Origin: Oegoconia quadripuncta
Lineage: Eukaryota; Arthropoda; Insecta; Lepidoptera; Autostichidae
Length of the DNA: 64,000 bases
Reading direction: 5' to 3'
Assembly: GCA_949316235.1 (NCBI GenBank)
Contig: OX438744.1
Span: 39,043,778-39,107,777, forward strand
The first letter of the stretch is position 1, and each line of letters opens with the position of its first letter. This document shows positions 21,117 to 31,063 of this stretch, piece by piece. The notes below the pieces were generated by a model that saw only the letters and a program-made list of their open reading frames with translations, was not told the DNA's origin and did no database searches. The translations under genes and the position numbers were made by a program.

Positions 21117-21477
21117 AGACAAGTAGAGCAGTTGCTGCCACCAAGGAATTAATTACTCTATGAATAAATTTAAACATTAACTAAAAGTAAACAAAAACAA
21201 AAAACTATATCTAAAATCAACTCAAAAACAACTGCAAGTGATAAACCATAAAAAGCTAGACACGAGAAGGTATCATATAGGTATAGGTATTTGGTAAATT
21301 TTCAATACTTATATGTGATTTAACTATTTTCAAATTAGTATCACTAATTTAACAAATTTAAATCATATCCGTTTGATGATGCCCGTCTATCGCATAGTCA
21401 TTTATGATGGAAGATAAGATTCTGGTACATTTGCAAGAAAGACAAATTTGGTTGAACATTTTCTAAGATATTCAGTA

Positions 21478-22076
21478 CTAGCTTTTCGCCCGTGGATTTG
21501 TCTGTGTTTACTTATTTATTTATTTACCAAGTTTATAACTATCATTACAGATTACTCCAATGCGATAGTTAACTAATGACAATGATGTATACCAACTATA
21601 TCTACCTATACTAAATAACATAGTACAAATAACGAGACTTTTTGAAATTCGCTCTCACTGCATATGACAATATCTGTTCTGTCTGCTATCTCATTGAGTG
21701 TGTGGTAGTGCTCGTGTCATTATGTGTGTGTGTTAATTTCTTACACTTCTTACACTTAATCGCGGATATGTTTCATTTTTTCATCCCGCGAAAACTACTC
21801 ATTAGGGATAAAAATATCCTATGCCTTAATCCAGGGTATATTCTACCTATATACCAAATTTCAGCCAAATCCGTTCATCCGTCAAAGGCCGGCAACGCAT
21901 CTGTGACCCTTTTGGTGTTGCGGGTGTCCATGGGCGGCGGTGATTGCTTTCCATCAGGTGACCCGCATGCTCGTTTACCGCCCTCTCATTAAAAAAAAAA
22001 AAAAATCCGTTTCGCCATGACTGAGCCATAAACAAACAAACATCTAAACTTCTGCATTTAAAATATTAGTTATACT
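21478..22076 (-). mobile_element. nonautonomous Helitron-like element carrying a LINE tail
   Basis: On the minus strand it starts near AACTAATATTTTAAATGC (22072). It has GTTTGTTTGTTTATGG and GTCATGGCGAAACGGATTT, and ends GGGCGAAAAGCTAG|T at 21478, the CTRR-T end typical of Helitrons. It resembles 63162-63656. A poly-A LINE 3' end (21884-22004) has inserted within it. Confidence 0.6.
21884..22004 (+). mobile_element. LINE 3' end with poly-A tail, nested in the Helitron
   Basis: It has GGCCGGCAACGCATCTGTGA, GGTGTTGCGGGTGTCCATGG, and CCCGCATGCTCGTTTACCGC, then a run of A. The same end, longer, is at 35238-35660. AAATCCGTT appears on both sides, consistent with a target-site duplication. Confidence 0.75.
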
Positions 22077-22735
22077 CGTTGTTAGATTCTTTGTTCAAAT
22101 GATAACAAAGTTACTGTCGAGTAGCCAGTTTTTCTGTCATAAAATTTCACTGAAATATCAAACTGGACAAGTAAACTAGATTATAATAACAATCGACCCG
22201 TGAATGAAATCTGTACGTTAACAAAACAAAAAGGAACTGGTAACAAACAATGGCTTCACAAAGTTTAACGTTTGCGTGTCGAAAAAAAAAACAATAATCA
22301 CCCCTTGCTATCACCCTATTTTATAACGTAGGTTATCAGCGCCAGCTGCGCGCGCACCCGCCGTTGCGTGACGTCAGATATCGATCTTTGTTAAAATCGA
22401 TGTTTATCGATCGGCCACCTGTGCGACTCGTGCCGCACTGTCTTCCGGGAGCGTTGACCTTTTCACTTTTTTTTTAAGAATGACTAAGGCTCGTATTTTT
22501 AAGACGACCTCATGATTCTAACGAACTTGATACTTGATATAATGTTGGCAAACACACCATACAACATTTGAGCTGAGAAAATTATTTTTCTTGTTTTTCA
22601 GTATTTACTGACTCTAACCCTAAACTTTAATGAATATTTAGTTGTGTAACAATATTGGTTAATTAAAATTATTCACAATTAATGCTCTTTATATAAACAT
22701 ATACCTAAATAGGATTTCGTATACAATTTAATTTT
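22077..22735. other. no gene recognised
   Basis: 22320-22450 is a GC-rich patch with several ATCGAT-type sites, including TATCGATC and TTATCGATCGG. It could be promoter-like, but no transcript start or exon can be linked to it. The rest is AT-rich. Confidence 0.35.
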
Positions 22736-22905
22736 AAAAATTATTGCATTTTACGGGCGCCATATTGGATTTTTTACCATAAAATGTATTCTATGATAAT
22801 CCAGGATTATTGACGAATCCAACGACACCGCATGCACTTCAAAATCGGTTAAGCTGCTTACGCTTCAGGACGTAACATAGAAATCTACATACATACATAC
22901 ATACG
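22736..22905 (-). repeat. interspersed repeat Z (copy 2)
   Basis: On the minus strand: GATTTTGAAGTGCATGCGGT, GTCGTTGGATTCGTC, then an ACATTTTATGGT stretch and TCCAATATGGCGCCCG. It matches 24835-24970. Confidence 0.5.
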
Positions 22906-23240
22906 TTACTTAGCATTACCTTTCTGTTTATATAATATACTAACGCTTTAAGAGAGGTTGCTGCCAGCCCTTTTGTCGCCGGAGATATCGACCAACCGCA
23001 TAGATCCCTTATTAATTTCTTCGCCTCTGAGCGAATTTAGCCTCCGAGATTTGCATATTTTCGTTGCTATGTTCATATTTACAATTAGAATTTTCGCCCT
23101 AGTTCTTATTTAGATAAGAAAATGCATCATCCTGGATGCAATGCTATCCGAATCAAAATGTAGTACCCTGCGCACTTCAACTTAACAGACTTAAAAGATT
23201 GACATTTGTCCAGCTACCATTTGTCATCTATCATTATTAA

Positions 23241-23972
23241 GCTTACTGAAAGAGCGAAAGATCAATTGGACGATCTGCTAACTGGAGTAACGAATGGCTA
23301 ATTGGACGACCGCTAACTGTATAATCGAAACATCAATTAGAAGAACATCTAAATGTACAAGCGCAAAACCGATTGGACAAACAGCTAACTGGACGAGCAA
23401 AAGATCAATTGGACGAACAGATAACTGAACAAACGAAAGACCAATTTGACAAAATGACCGAGCGAAATATCAACTGGATGAACAACTAACTGAAAGAGCA
23501 AACACCAATTGGACGAACAGGTAACTAGACGAGCGAAAGATCAATTGTACGATCTGCAAACTGGACTAACGAAAGGCTAATTGGATAAACAACTAACTGA
23601 ATGAGCGTTAAATTAAATTGGACAAACAGCTAACTGGACGAGCGAAAGATCAAGTGGGCGAACAGAATAACTGAACGAGCGAAAAACTAATTGGACGAAC
23701 CGCCGAGTGACCGAGCGAAAGGTCAGTTGCACAAACAGCTAACTGGACGAGCGGTAGATCAATTGGACGAATAGCTAACTGAACAAGCGAAAAACCAATT
23801 GAACGAACCGCTAACGGATCAAAAATACAAATACATTTATTATGCTCTAAATCTCATTCACGCAAACACAGATAGATCTCATTCACAAATATAAAGTTTC
23901 GAAAAGAAAAAAAAGATCGATCGAAAGATCTATTGGACAAGCGAAAGGCCAATTGGACGAAATGTTACTGGA
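23241..23972. repeat. decayed 36-bp tandem repeat, about 20 units
   Basis: The consensus is roughly GCTAACTGGACGAGCGAAAG followed by ATCAATTGGACGAACA. Units have diverged by substitutions and small indels, and a foreign or very diverged block (about 23818-23930) interrupts. One plus-strand frame of the consensus reads as the 12-residue unit DQLDEQLTGRAK without stops, but indels break it within a few units. No continuous coding frame survives. Confidence 0.85.
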
Positions 23973-24200
23973 CCGTTTGCGAAATATGTTTTCGCAAATC
24001 ACGCCAAAAAGAGAGTTTTGTCATGTCCAGTTTCGAAACAATAAATTATACAGTTGCCGTAACACGTATTATTTTGTTGCACGTTTAGGTCTAACCCTAC
24101 CTTATACCTCGTAGGTTTTAATGTAAGGATATTAAAAATGTACTTTTACGGCTTCGTGGTATATAAAACCGCATAGGAAGTAGATGTACTGCTCAAAAGG

Positions 24201-24310
24201 GTTGATATTGGTAGGTACAGTCAACGACAGAATATTCACCATAAACTTTAATGTACGTACATTATCGTCGTACAGAATATTCTGTCGGTCACTGTACCTA
24301 CGAATATCAA
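24201..24310. repeat. short foldback element, about 36-bp arms
   Basis: 24201-24238 (GTTGATATTGGTAGGTACAG...GACAGAATATTC) and 24275-24310 (GAATATTCTGTCGGTC...CGAATATCAAC) are reverse complements with a few mismatches around a 36-bp loop. This is MITE-like; it lies just upstream of repeat X copy 4. Confidence 0.7.
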
Positions 24311-24319
24311 CCTGACTAA

Positions 24320-24625
24320 GTTCAAAAATGGCTTTTTGGCGGGAACTCGGCGAGTGAAGTAGCATTTTTCTTTATAAGTCTTAAAATTTGTGCATTCTAA
24401 CTTTTGAAGCTTAATAATGGCAGAATATTGTGCAGCAAACGTTAGTGTTGGTGTACAGGTGAAGGGAAGTGTAAATTAAAGTGCGTAACGGAGCTTTCAG
24501 GTTCCCACAAGAAGCCGCCAAAATCTTTTGTAAAGCATTCTGCCACTTTACTGAAGAATGACTTGACCGTGACTAGACTATGTATACGACGAATTACTTG
24601 TTTTGATTGAGACTGACCTATAAAC
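24320..24625 (+). repeat. nonautonomous repeat X (copy 4)
   Basis: It has TGGCTTTTTGGCGGGAACTC, GGCAGAATATTGTGCAGC, CACAAGAAGCCGCCAAAATC and CATTCTGCCACTTTACTGAA. This is the most complete plus-strand copy of the family. Confidence 0.6.
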
Positions 24626-24764
24626 TGAAGAAATAAGATAAATAAAAATTTTCACTCGAAACTGGCAGTAATGTCCCTCGACAATGAGGTTGACTGGTTG
24701 CCATCCTCAAAAATAAGAAGAAGAAGTTCAAAAATCTTAATCAAAGTTGAAACGAATAAATATG

Positions 24765-24990
24765 TTTACCCGACTGCCCAAGAAAGGAGAGTAATGTTTT
24801 TCCGGTGTATGTATGTAGTAAGTATGACTGTACTTTTGGTGCATCCTGTAGCCTAAATGGCTTATATGATTTCGAAGTGCATTGTGTCGTTAGATTCGTT
24901 TTAACAACAGTAGTGTCATAGGATACATTTTATGATAATAAATCCAACATGGCGTCCGCAAAATACAAAATGTTTTCTGATTTTTATATT
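24765..24990 (+). repeat. interspersed repeat Z (copy 3)
   Basis: CCCGACTGCCCAAGAAAGG, then GGTGTATGTATGTAGT, then GATTTCGAAGTGCATTGTGT and CCAACATGGCGTCCGCAAAA are shared with the copies at 12722 and 22736. Confidence 0.55.
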
Positions 24991-25001
24991 ATTTTATTTT
25001 T

Positions 25002-25062
25002 TTGCACAACGTGTTGCTACTTGACCTCAATCACACCTGATGTTAAGTGAAGATGATTATTT
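25002..25062 (-). repeat. SINE-C 3' tail fragment
   Basis: TTGCACAACGTGTTGCTACT, then CTCAATCACACCTGATGTTA, then AGTGAAGATGA: the last 60 bp of SINE-C only. Confidence 0.6.
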
Positions 25063-25548
25063 GAAAATCTATGTTCTTAACGCAAGTATTGCATATGATT
25101 CTTGCGTAGTAAGATTAAATTATTGACGCTATTACAAACACAAAAAATACAGCAATACTTAGCTATTAATAAATAAGATATAAAAAAGGCGAGCTTGTCT
25201 CTAAAAAAGACATCTTCCTGCAAACCAGTCATAGGAAAATGAAGACAGAAGAGTAAAAATAACCAATATTATAATTTGTAATAATAACTAATATTGGCCG
25301 ATGCGATGGAGGAAAAAATACGAGAGGTAAAAGTTTTACTTTTAAAGCACGAATTTAAAAGACTTCACTTATGAAACTTTTCGTCATAACTCTGAGTAAT
25401 TACGTCTTATAGTTAAATGCTGGGTTATTCCACATATAGGTACATTTAGAGCTACTGGTATCTGATAGTGAAAAAGGCTGATTTTGGTCAAACAATGCGA
25501 AGAAATTTCATACTGAAGCACTTCTAAACCCACTAATATTTATTTTTT
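25063..25548. other. no gene recognised
   Basis: AT-rich spacer; no exon or repeat family recognised. Confidence 0.4.
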
Positions 25549-25785
25549 TACCGCCTTCATGGCTCATAAACAACATAGGGTTTGCGATTCGGAGGTCGCA
25601 GGTTCAATACCCAGCGGGGTACAAGTTTAGTACTCGGTTTGGTTGGTGGTAGTGCATTTTAAATGTCCGCCTGGTTAGCTACCAATGTTAATAGCATTGA
25701 AAAGATAGCCCAAATAAGATGGGGTTTCCGGGTCAGTATGCTTCCACCTTCGGCCTCATCTTCGCTTAACATCAGATATAGATAG
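25549..25785 (+). mobile_element. SINE-C, internally deleted
   Basis: It has the head GGCTCATAAACAACATAGGG, B box GGTTCAATACCC, ATTTTAAATGTCCGCCTGG, a shortened middle, and the tail CTTCGCTTAACATCAGA. Plus-strand orientation. Confidence 0.75.
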
Positions 25786-26093
25786 CCTTTCCCATGGAGC
25801 GATTTAAGTCGCTTACCCATGGCATGGGAGAATTAGCCGTAAACGCCACACTAGATATAAAATCCGTATAGGCTTAACGGAATAGTAATTAATAACTAGC
25901 TTTATATTACTTCAGTAGATTTTAAACTACGCCACAGAAATAATACTTATATTTTCCATAGGCGCCTTCCGCGCACTTGGACATGTCCATTACAATACAA
26001 TAAATTAATTTTAAAGGTAATACATATAGTATACTAAAGACTACGTAACGAATTTTGTTATGGTTTTCACTATGAATCAAGTATTTTTTTCTA

Positions 26094-26143
26094 AAGGCAC
26101 AAGACAAGTTATAGTTTAGGAACTATAACTTGTCTTGTGCCTT
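26094..26143. repeat. perfect hairpin, 23-bp stem, 4-nt loop
   Basis: 26094-26116 (core AAGGCACAAGACAAGTTATA) is the exact reverse complement of 26121-26143, with loop TAGG. Confidence 0.9.
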
Positions 26144-26169
26144 ACAAGCTTTTATTGTTATTACAAGAT

Positions 26170-26460
26170 GGCCGTTAATAAATCTTACAAGTTAATTTAA
26201 TGTTCTATTTGATATGAAAATTTGCAGATGTAAGTCGGATGACAATGCAATATTATGATGTCATTGCTGATGATGGAGCAGGAAGGTTGTCATATGAACT
26301 CTATGATTAAACAATGCAACCCCATTGAGTTTGAGCTCGGTTAATTTGTCTTCACAAACAGTCTGATCGTAAATAGTATCCAGGGTCTGATGGTGGAATC
26401 GGAAGGTGGGAATGGGAACTCTGTAACAAAACGACGCATCGCCATCGAGTTTGGGCCCGT
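26170..26460 (+). repeat. interspersed repeat Y (copy 2, internal duplication)
   Basis: It shows TGATGATGGAGCAGGAAGG and, about 125 bp later, TGATGGTGGAATCGGAAGG, each followed by GGAACTCT and a CGAGTTTG/TGAGTTTG block. It appears to be two diverged tandem copies of a unit related to 7150-7330. Confidence 0.45.
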
Positions 26461-26734
26461 TTCATTTGTCTTGAATGATATCCAGGCTCTTTTTTCCTTT
26501 GAGTTCTTCACTAATTAAAGCTTGTTTTATAAAATTCTTTTTTCGTTTATTTAATTTCAAGGTCCACGCGGACGAGGTTAGAATCAGAAAGAGTGTATCT
26601 AATCTAATTATAGATATACAAATTTGCTGCTTTTTAAGTTCAAACACTTGTTGCTTGGACCCGGATCTAATTATGAGCTGGTAACGAGACTTGTCGACGT
26701 CTCGAGCGCCGCAAGAGGCAGTACTTACCTCGGC

Positions 26735-26853
26735 GGATATTTAAAAATCTGCCCTACCAACCAACTCGAGTACTAAACACGTACCCTACTGGACATCGAA
26801 CCCGTCACCTCAGTTTGGTAAACCTTATATTGTTTATATTGAGCCGCGGAGGC
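26735..26853 (-). mobile_element. SINE-C 5' half, diverged
   Basis: CCTACTGGACATCGAACCCG, then a GTTTATATTGAGCCGCGGAG end, correspond to the tRNA-like head of SINE-C on the minus strand. Confidence 0.55.
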
Positions 26854-26927
26854 GATTAGTAATACCTTGATTTATTATTTTACATATTAAAAAATATTGT
26901 CATTGTTCAGTGTCATTAAAGGCGACT

Positions 26928-27085
26928 AAGGGACTTTCCACCAAAAACATCTGGGTATAGATTTGCATGTTTTAACGGTGCATTTCTGTATATTTCGAAA
27001 GGCATTAAAAATTTTAATGCTTGGAGCACCCAAAGGTTTATGTTTGGGAATATCTCTGACCACCCCATTTGGGAAAGGTCAAAAA
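26928..27085 (+). repeat. repeat W (left copy), inverted relative to 28545-28765
   Basis: GGCGACTAAGGGACTTTCCA, then TAGATTTGCATGTTT, then GACCACCCCATT recur in reverse complement at 28545-28765. The two copies flank the small gene start at 27281-27540. Non-coding. Confidence 0.6.
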
Positions 27086-27280
27086 GTTAAATAAAGTCTC
27101 ATGTCGGTTCTACTTCTAGCCCGAACACCGATAGATCTGAAAAAATCATGTTGATTTTGAATAAAATATGACCGACTAAGTACATTGAACAATCAGTTTG
27201 AGTTATTGAGAATTGATATCGTTCATAGCAGGTAAAAATCAATAGATTTATCAATATCCATTGTCAAAAAGACACTTCAC

Positions 27281-27475
27281 CTGGCCATCGTCCAAACCCT
27301 GCGAAGCCATCTTGTTTCTTCCAAATACCAAAAAGCATTTTTGTGAAATTCTTACCAAATCAATATTTAAATCTTTCGCGACCTCCACAATAGATACATA
27401 ATCTTTCTCCAGCCGTATTGTCAAACAATTATTATCCACATATACATTTACGACAATATCTGACATTGTGTTGAC
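27281..27475 (-). CDS. candidate 5' coding exon of a small unrecognised gene
   Basis: On the minus strand a clean acceptor (TTTTTAG|GTCAAC, AG at 27477-27476) is followed by ATG at 27466 and 62 open codons. The exon ends at the good donor CAG|GTGAAG (GT at 27280-27279), phase 0. The predicted start is MSDIVVNVYVDNNCLTIRLE, with later NKMASQGLDDGQ. The short beta-rich look (hydrophobic strands alternating with charged loops) would suit a ubiquitin-like fold such as the Sde2 N-terminus, but I cannot confirm that. No following exon was found. Because the onecut exon also accepts phase 0, it could instead be a distant 5' exon of onecut, though it does not resemble known ONECUT N-termini. Without splicing the frame stops after 71 codons. 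Confidence 0.45.
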
Positions 27476-27527
27476 CTAAAAATATCGAAAATTGATAATA
27501 CTGAATTATATCGGAAATCGTACTTAC

Positions 27528-27600
27528 CCCTCCGACTTGTCGCCATGGCAACGCCACCGCACTCAACCCCGAAATAAAACGCAACAACGAATCTAACCGT
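27528..27600 (-). other. candidate first exon and promoter-proximal region of the small gene
   Basis: The minus strand contains GGAGGG|GTAAGT (GT at 27527-27526), a near-consensus donor 52 bp above the acceptor of 27281-27475. This exon has an ATG in GTTGCCATGGCGACAAGTCG that, when spliced, gives only a 20-codon upstream frame. The 5' boundary at 27600 is arbitrary. Upstream, 27600-27730 holds GATATCGATTTTAC on the minus strand, an ATCGAT element seen in insect promoters. Confidence 0.4.
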
Positions 27601-27957
27601 CTCTATCTAGCAGGTAACTATTCGGTACGTTAAGGAGAGACACATTTATGTTCCATAATGCGTTTGTATGAATACGTCTGAAGTAAAATCGATATCGCAC
27701 AAGGCTAGGCGTCGATTATCCGTTCTTGTTGGACCTTAAAGCGGCAAAGTTCCAACTTTGTGGGAGCTGGCAATTGATTTCTGGTCTTACGCTTTTAGAA
27801 GTAAAGTATAATTTGAAATGTATAGTGTTTTGTTAAAAGACTTTGTGTCAGTTGGGTATAGTTTAGCCCGCCAGTCACGGTCGGCATTGACTATTGATTT
27901 TCGCGATCCCCTGTCTCGATTTAGGTTTCGATTTATTTATTGGATTTACTAATATTA

Positions 27958-28090
27958 CAATAGAACTCTTTGCTTCCATTGTTGTTCCAAAAAGGATTTG
28001 AATTTGTTCATCTTCAAAACCTTACAAAAGGCTATTATAAATTTTTTGACTATTTGAATGATAAGCAAGCATGGACAAAGTACAATAGGT
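27958..28090 (+). mobile_element. LINE fragment (C-terminal end)
   Basis: The plus strand encodes FIFKTLQKAIINFLTI-like and KGYYKFFDYLNDKQAWTKYN stretches in adjacent frames, equivalent to the GYYRIDDYLGDK end of the jockey-like LINE. It is truncated on both sides. Confidence 0.6.
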
Positions 28091-28544
28091 ACTTGTACGC
28101 TAGTACCTCTACGATGGCACGGACGGTGTTGTACTCATGGCCACAATCTGGTCCTCAAGAATTTGATATGTTTACCTTCGACTCGCAAAGTAGAATAGAT
28201 ATTTCCTTGTTTTGTCACAAATTTTAACACAATTCTGTATTGTGAGCAAATACTAAGTTTATTGCGCATTCTTCTGTGGAGAGTCAGCTTTGTGAAAGGT
28301 ACATTATAGTGACGTTTTCAAGTGATACTCGTATTTTATGAAATTAAATCTTTTGATTACTGATTAGGTCAATTCTATTATAAAAAATTGGGGAGATAGT
28401 TAATATTATTTTTTATTTTTCTATTTCTAAAGTAAAATCTACCGCCATTTGGTTTGCTATCAAAAAATTACCTATTCGTTAATATATTAACACAAAGCCC
28501 TCAGATGTTTTAGTTGTCTAATCAGAATGTATACAGACATACAT

Positions 28545-28765
28545 AACGTCACGACCTTTATCCTTAATGGGGTGGTCATTGATATCCCAAACAATGGTGC
28601 TTGGGTGTTCTAAACATTAAGAGTTTACTGATTGAAACAACACCTTATGAAATACTTATACGGAAACGTGTGCAACGTGACAGGGGGTGAGTCCATCGCC
28701 GGGGAAACATGCAAATCTATAGATGTTTTCGGTAGAAAGTCCCTTAGTCGCCGTTTATGACAGCT
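28545..28765 (-). repeat. repeat W (right copy)
   Basis: It contains AATGGGGTGGTCATTGATAT, AAACATGCAAATCTATAGAT and GAAAGTCCCTTAGTCGCCG, the reverse complement of 26928-27085 with extra internal sequence. Confidence 0.6.
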
Positions 28766-28781
28766 ACGGGCGAATGTTTAA

Positions 28782-29026
28782 CGACCTGTTTGGTGTAGTG
28801 GCCACTATACCAACAGGTCGCGGGTTCGAATCCCGCTAAGGGCGATGAATACGGACATGTGTACCCGAGTTATGGATCTTTTCATTTATAATAAGTGTTT
28901 ATTTACAAAAAAAATATATGTATTTATGTAGTATATCAACCATCTGGTATCCACAACACAAGCCTATAGTTGCTTACTGTGGAACTAGATGGCGCTGTAT
29001 GTCTATTCTAAGGATATTTATTTATA
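28782..29026 (+). mobile_element. SINE-A, near full-length with short head deletion
   Basis: It runs CGACCTGTTTGGTGTAGTGG, then B box GCGGGTTCGAATCCCGCT, GTGTACCCGAGTTATGGATC, and tail TGGAACTAGATGGCGCTGTA. About 12 bp between the boxes are missing compared with 34031. Confidence 0.85.
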
Positions 29027-29278
29027 TAAAAAAAAACCGTATCCAACCGTTCACTCGGGTAAGAGCTACGGTACTACACCAAACATGTCGTCGATCGCAT
29101 ATTTTCTAGTGGTGTTTCTTGGACATGTTTTTATCAAAATCGGTTCGTTTGGTCCTTCTAGTTGATTATAATCACTTGTTTGCTTTGGGATTTTTCTACA
29201 TTTTCAATTTATAGTTGCTTATCATTAATGCCAGCAGCTTGGCTGTTTAGCTGTACCATCAGCAGTAATATAATGATA

Positions 29279-29506
29279 CAGTTCTCGAGGCGTAAGCTCA
29301 GCTTTGCATTTGTGTGAGTGACGTCAAGCTGCTAGCGGTACAAGAGGTGAAGTGCGGCATTTGCGCGGCAGGGAAGCGACGCGCAGCGGACACGCCGCGC
29401 CTCAGGCCGCGTTTAAACAATGCGCGGGACGCGCTGCGCCACAAGCCGTATCTCTATCTGTGTGCACTCACACAAATGCAAAGCTGATCTTACGCCTCGA
29501 GAACTG
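29279..29506. mobile_element. palindromic MITE, 228 bp, TA target
   Basis: The terminal arms CAGTTCTCGAGGCGTAAG...TTGTGTGAGTG (29279-29320) and CACTCACACAAATGC...CTCGAGAACTG (29464-29506) are inverted repeats of about 42 bp with one or two mismatches. The interior is markedly GC-rich. TA dinucleotides flank both ends. No transposase is encoded. Confidence 0.8.
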
Positions 29507-29667
29507 TAGTTTAGAGAACAGGGGAGAAGAATAATGAAGACGGAAAACAAATATGTATTTGATTGCGTAATGTGTGTATGTGTGTGGCCAGTCTTCGTCG
29601 GACGTCCCACAGTAATGTGTGGTCCAATTCGAGTGTGTTTGTTTTATACATACATACATACATAAAG

Positions 29668-30003
29668 TCACGCCTGTTTCCCGTAGGGGTAGGCAGAGAC
29701 CACATACGTCCACTTGCTACGATCCTGACACACCTCTTCTGCTTCCTTCACTCTCATAAGGTTGTTCATACATGCTCGTCGGTTTAGGGTACTCTTGACT
29801 TGACCTTCCTTTAAGACGTCCCCGATTTGATCATGGCACGTTCGTCGTGGTCTTCCGCTACCAACACCATCCACATTCGCTTTGTATATCTCTTTCGTAA
29901 GTCTTCCATCATTCATCCTCTCCACATGTCCAAACCATCTGAGCATACTTTTATATCTTTGTTTTATATTAAAAACTAAATCAGGGGACAGGTTCTTAGC
30001 CAT
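29668..30003 (-). pseudogene. C-terminal remnant of an endonuclease/reverse-transcriptase LINE
   Basis: The minus strand encodes about 110 residues with KSMLRWFGHVERMNDGRLTK, then EIYKANVDGVGSGRPRRTCH and an RSKWTYVVSAYPYGKQA end. This RWFGHVERM...GRPR pattern is the C-terminal signature common in non-LTR endonuclease-reverse transcriptases of the RTE/CR1 group. The catalytic domain is absent, so it is a dead 5'-truncated copy. Confidence 0.75.
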
Positions 30004-30039
30004 GTTTCTTGAAAATCGGTTAAGCCGTTTTGAAGATAC

Positions 30040-30420
30040 ATAAGCTGTTGGTTTGGTCTATCTGGATCATCTATGTCTAGGATTACTGGTCACTATGGAA
30101 CGAGGGACCTCTTATTCAAGATGGGCCTAGCTGAAAGTTCAACCTGCAGGGCATGCAACAAAGAAAGGGAATCAATGAAGCACCTTCTGTGTGACTGCGA
30201 TTCCGTGGCCGCAAGGCGTATGCGCCACTTGGGTAAGGCGTATCCCGAACCCGGCGACTACATGCTCTTCCCACTAGCCTGTGTTATAAGGCTCATGAAG
30301 TCCATAAATTGGCAGTAGGAGAGAGCGAAAGCAGGGGAAGTGCACAAAAGATCCCGATTGGGTCGAGGTGCCTTTGGGCGTATGTCCAACCCCATGGCAA
30401 ATATAAGAATAGAATAGAAT
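30040..30420 (+). pseudogene. LINE C-terminal zinc-motif remnant (R1/jockey type) with pentamer tail
   Basis: The plus strand encodes ITGHYGTRDLLFKMGLAESS, then TCRACNKERESMKHLLCDCD, a Cys-rich motif (CxxC...HxxxxxC) found after RNase H in R1/jockey-type elements. The frame stops at 30318. About 90 bp of 3'UTR follow and end in AGAATAGAATAGAATG, the same pentamer as the array at 3000-3113. Confidence 0.7.
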
Positions 30421-30833
30421 GTCTAGGATCTAATCATATTTTTTCTGGCTTTCTATTTCTTCAATTTATATGGTTACATATACCGGATGAGTTTTTTATC
30501 GTAAGAAAAAAAAAACGGCATATTAGGTAAGTGAAATAGAAGGTATTGGCAATGGGTAGTTTAATTTTTTAATTCAAATAGTTTTGATTAGCCACAAGTG
30601 CAAAACTTTTAGTGTGCCCCATGTATTGGTGCAAAATAAACTATTTGTATTAGAAATTTAAATTTTTACAACAGACTGACGTCGCAGGCCTTATTATTGA
30701 TACTTCCAGCGCTTTCTGAAAAGAGTGCCATGACACAGCAACAGACGGACGGACAGACGGACAAGTAAACTGACAAGGTACATGTGTATGTTAGTACTTA
30801 CCTATGTATTGTATGTGCAATGCAATAAATATA
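30421..30833. other. no gene recognised
   Basis: AT-rich spacer with a short GACGGACAGACGGACAAG stretch near 30749; nothing else can be assigned. Confidence 0.4.
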
Positions 30834-30904
30834 TGAATTATGAATTATGAATTATGAATTACGAATTACGAATTACGAATTACGAATTACGAATTATGAA
30901 TTAA
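30834..30904. repeat. heptanucleotide tandem repeat (ATGAATT/ACGAATT)
   Basis: About ten 7-bp units, beginning as TATGAATTATGAATT and shifting to ACGAATT units. It reads as MNYELRITNYELRITNYEL in one frame, which is incidental. Confidence 0.9.
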
Positions 30905-30979
30905 ATGATCCTCTCAGGATTTCTATTTACCTTTTGAAGTGTAAAACCCAAAAAAAATTACCTCTATCTGTAAAGTACT

Positions 30980-31030
30980 CGTGGCGCAGTCGCATACGCT
31001 ATTCATTGCTGTCGATTCGGATGTACACCA
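30980..31030 (+). repeat. possible 5' head fragment of the 5S-derived SINE
   Basis: TGGCGCAGTCGCATACGCTATTC resembles TAGTGCAATCGCATTCGCTATTC at 20108-20131, just before the 5S-like part of that SINE. Both are short, so the assignment is tentative. Confidence 0.3.
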
Positions 31031-31063
31031 ACCAACTAACTAAAACCAGTTTTAAAGCCAAAT

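Noticed and set aside
26462..26684. Overlapping open frames on both strands, with a Lys-rich minus-strand product
   Set aside because: No splice context, motif or family similarity; I could not support it as an exon of the gene starting at 27475.
29352..29534. Plus-strand Ala/Arg-rich open frame
   Set aside because: It is the GC-rich core of the MITE at 29279-29506.
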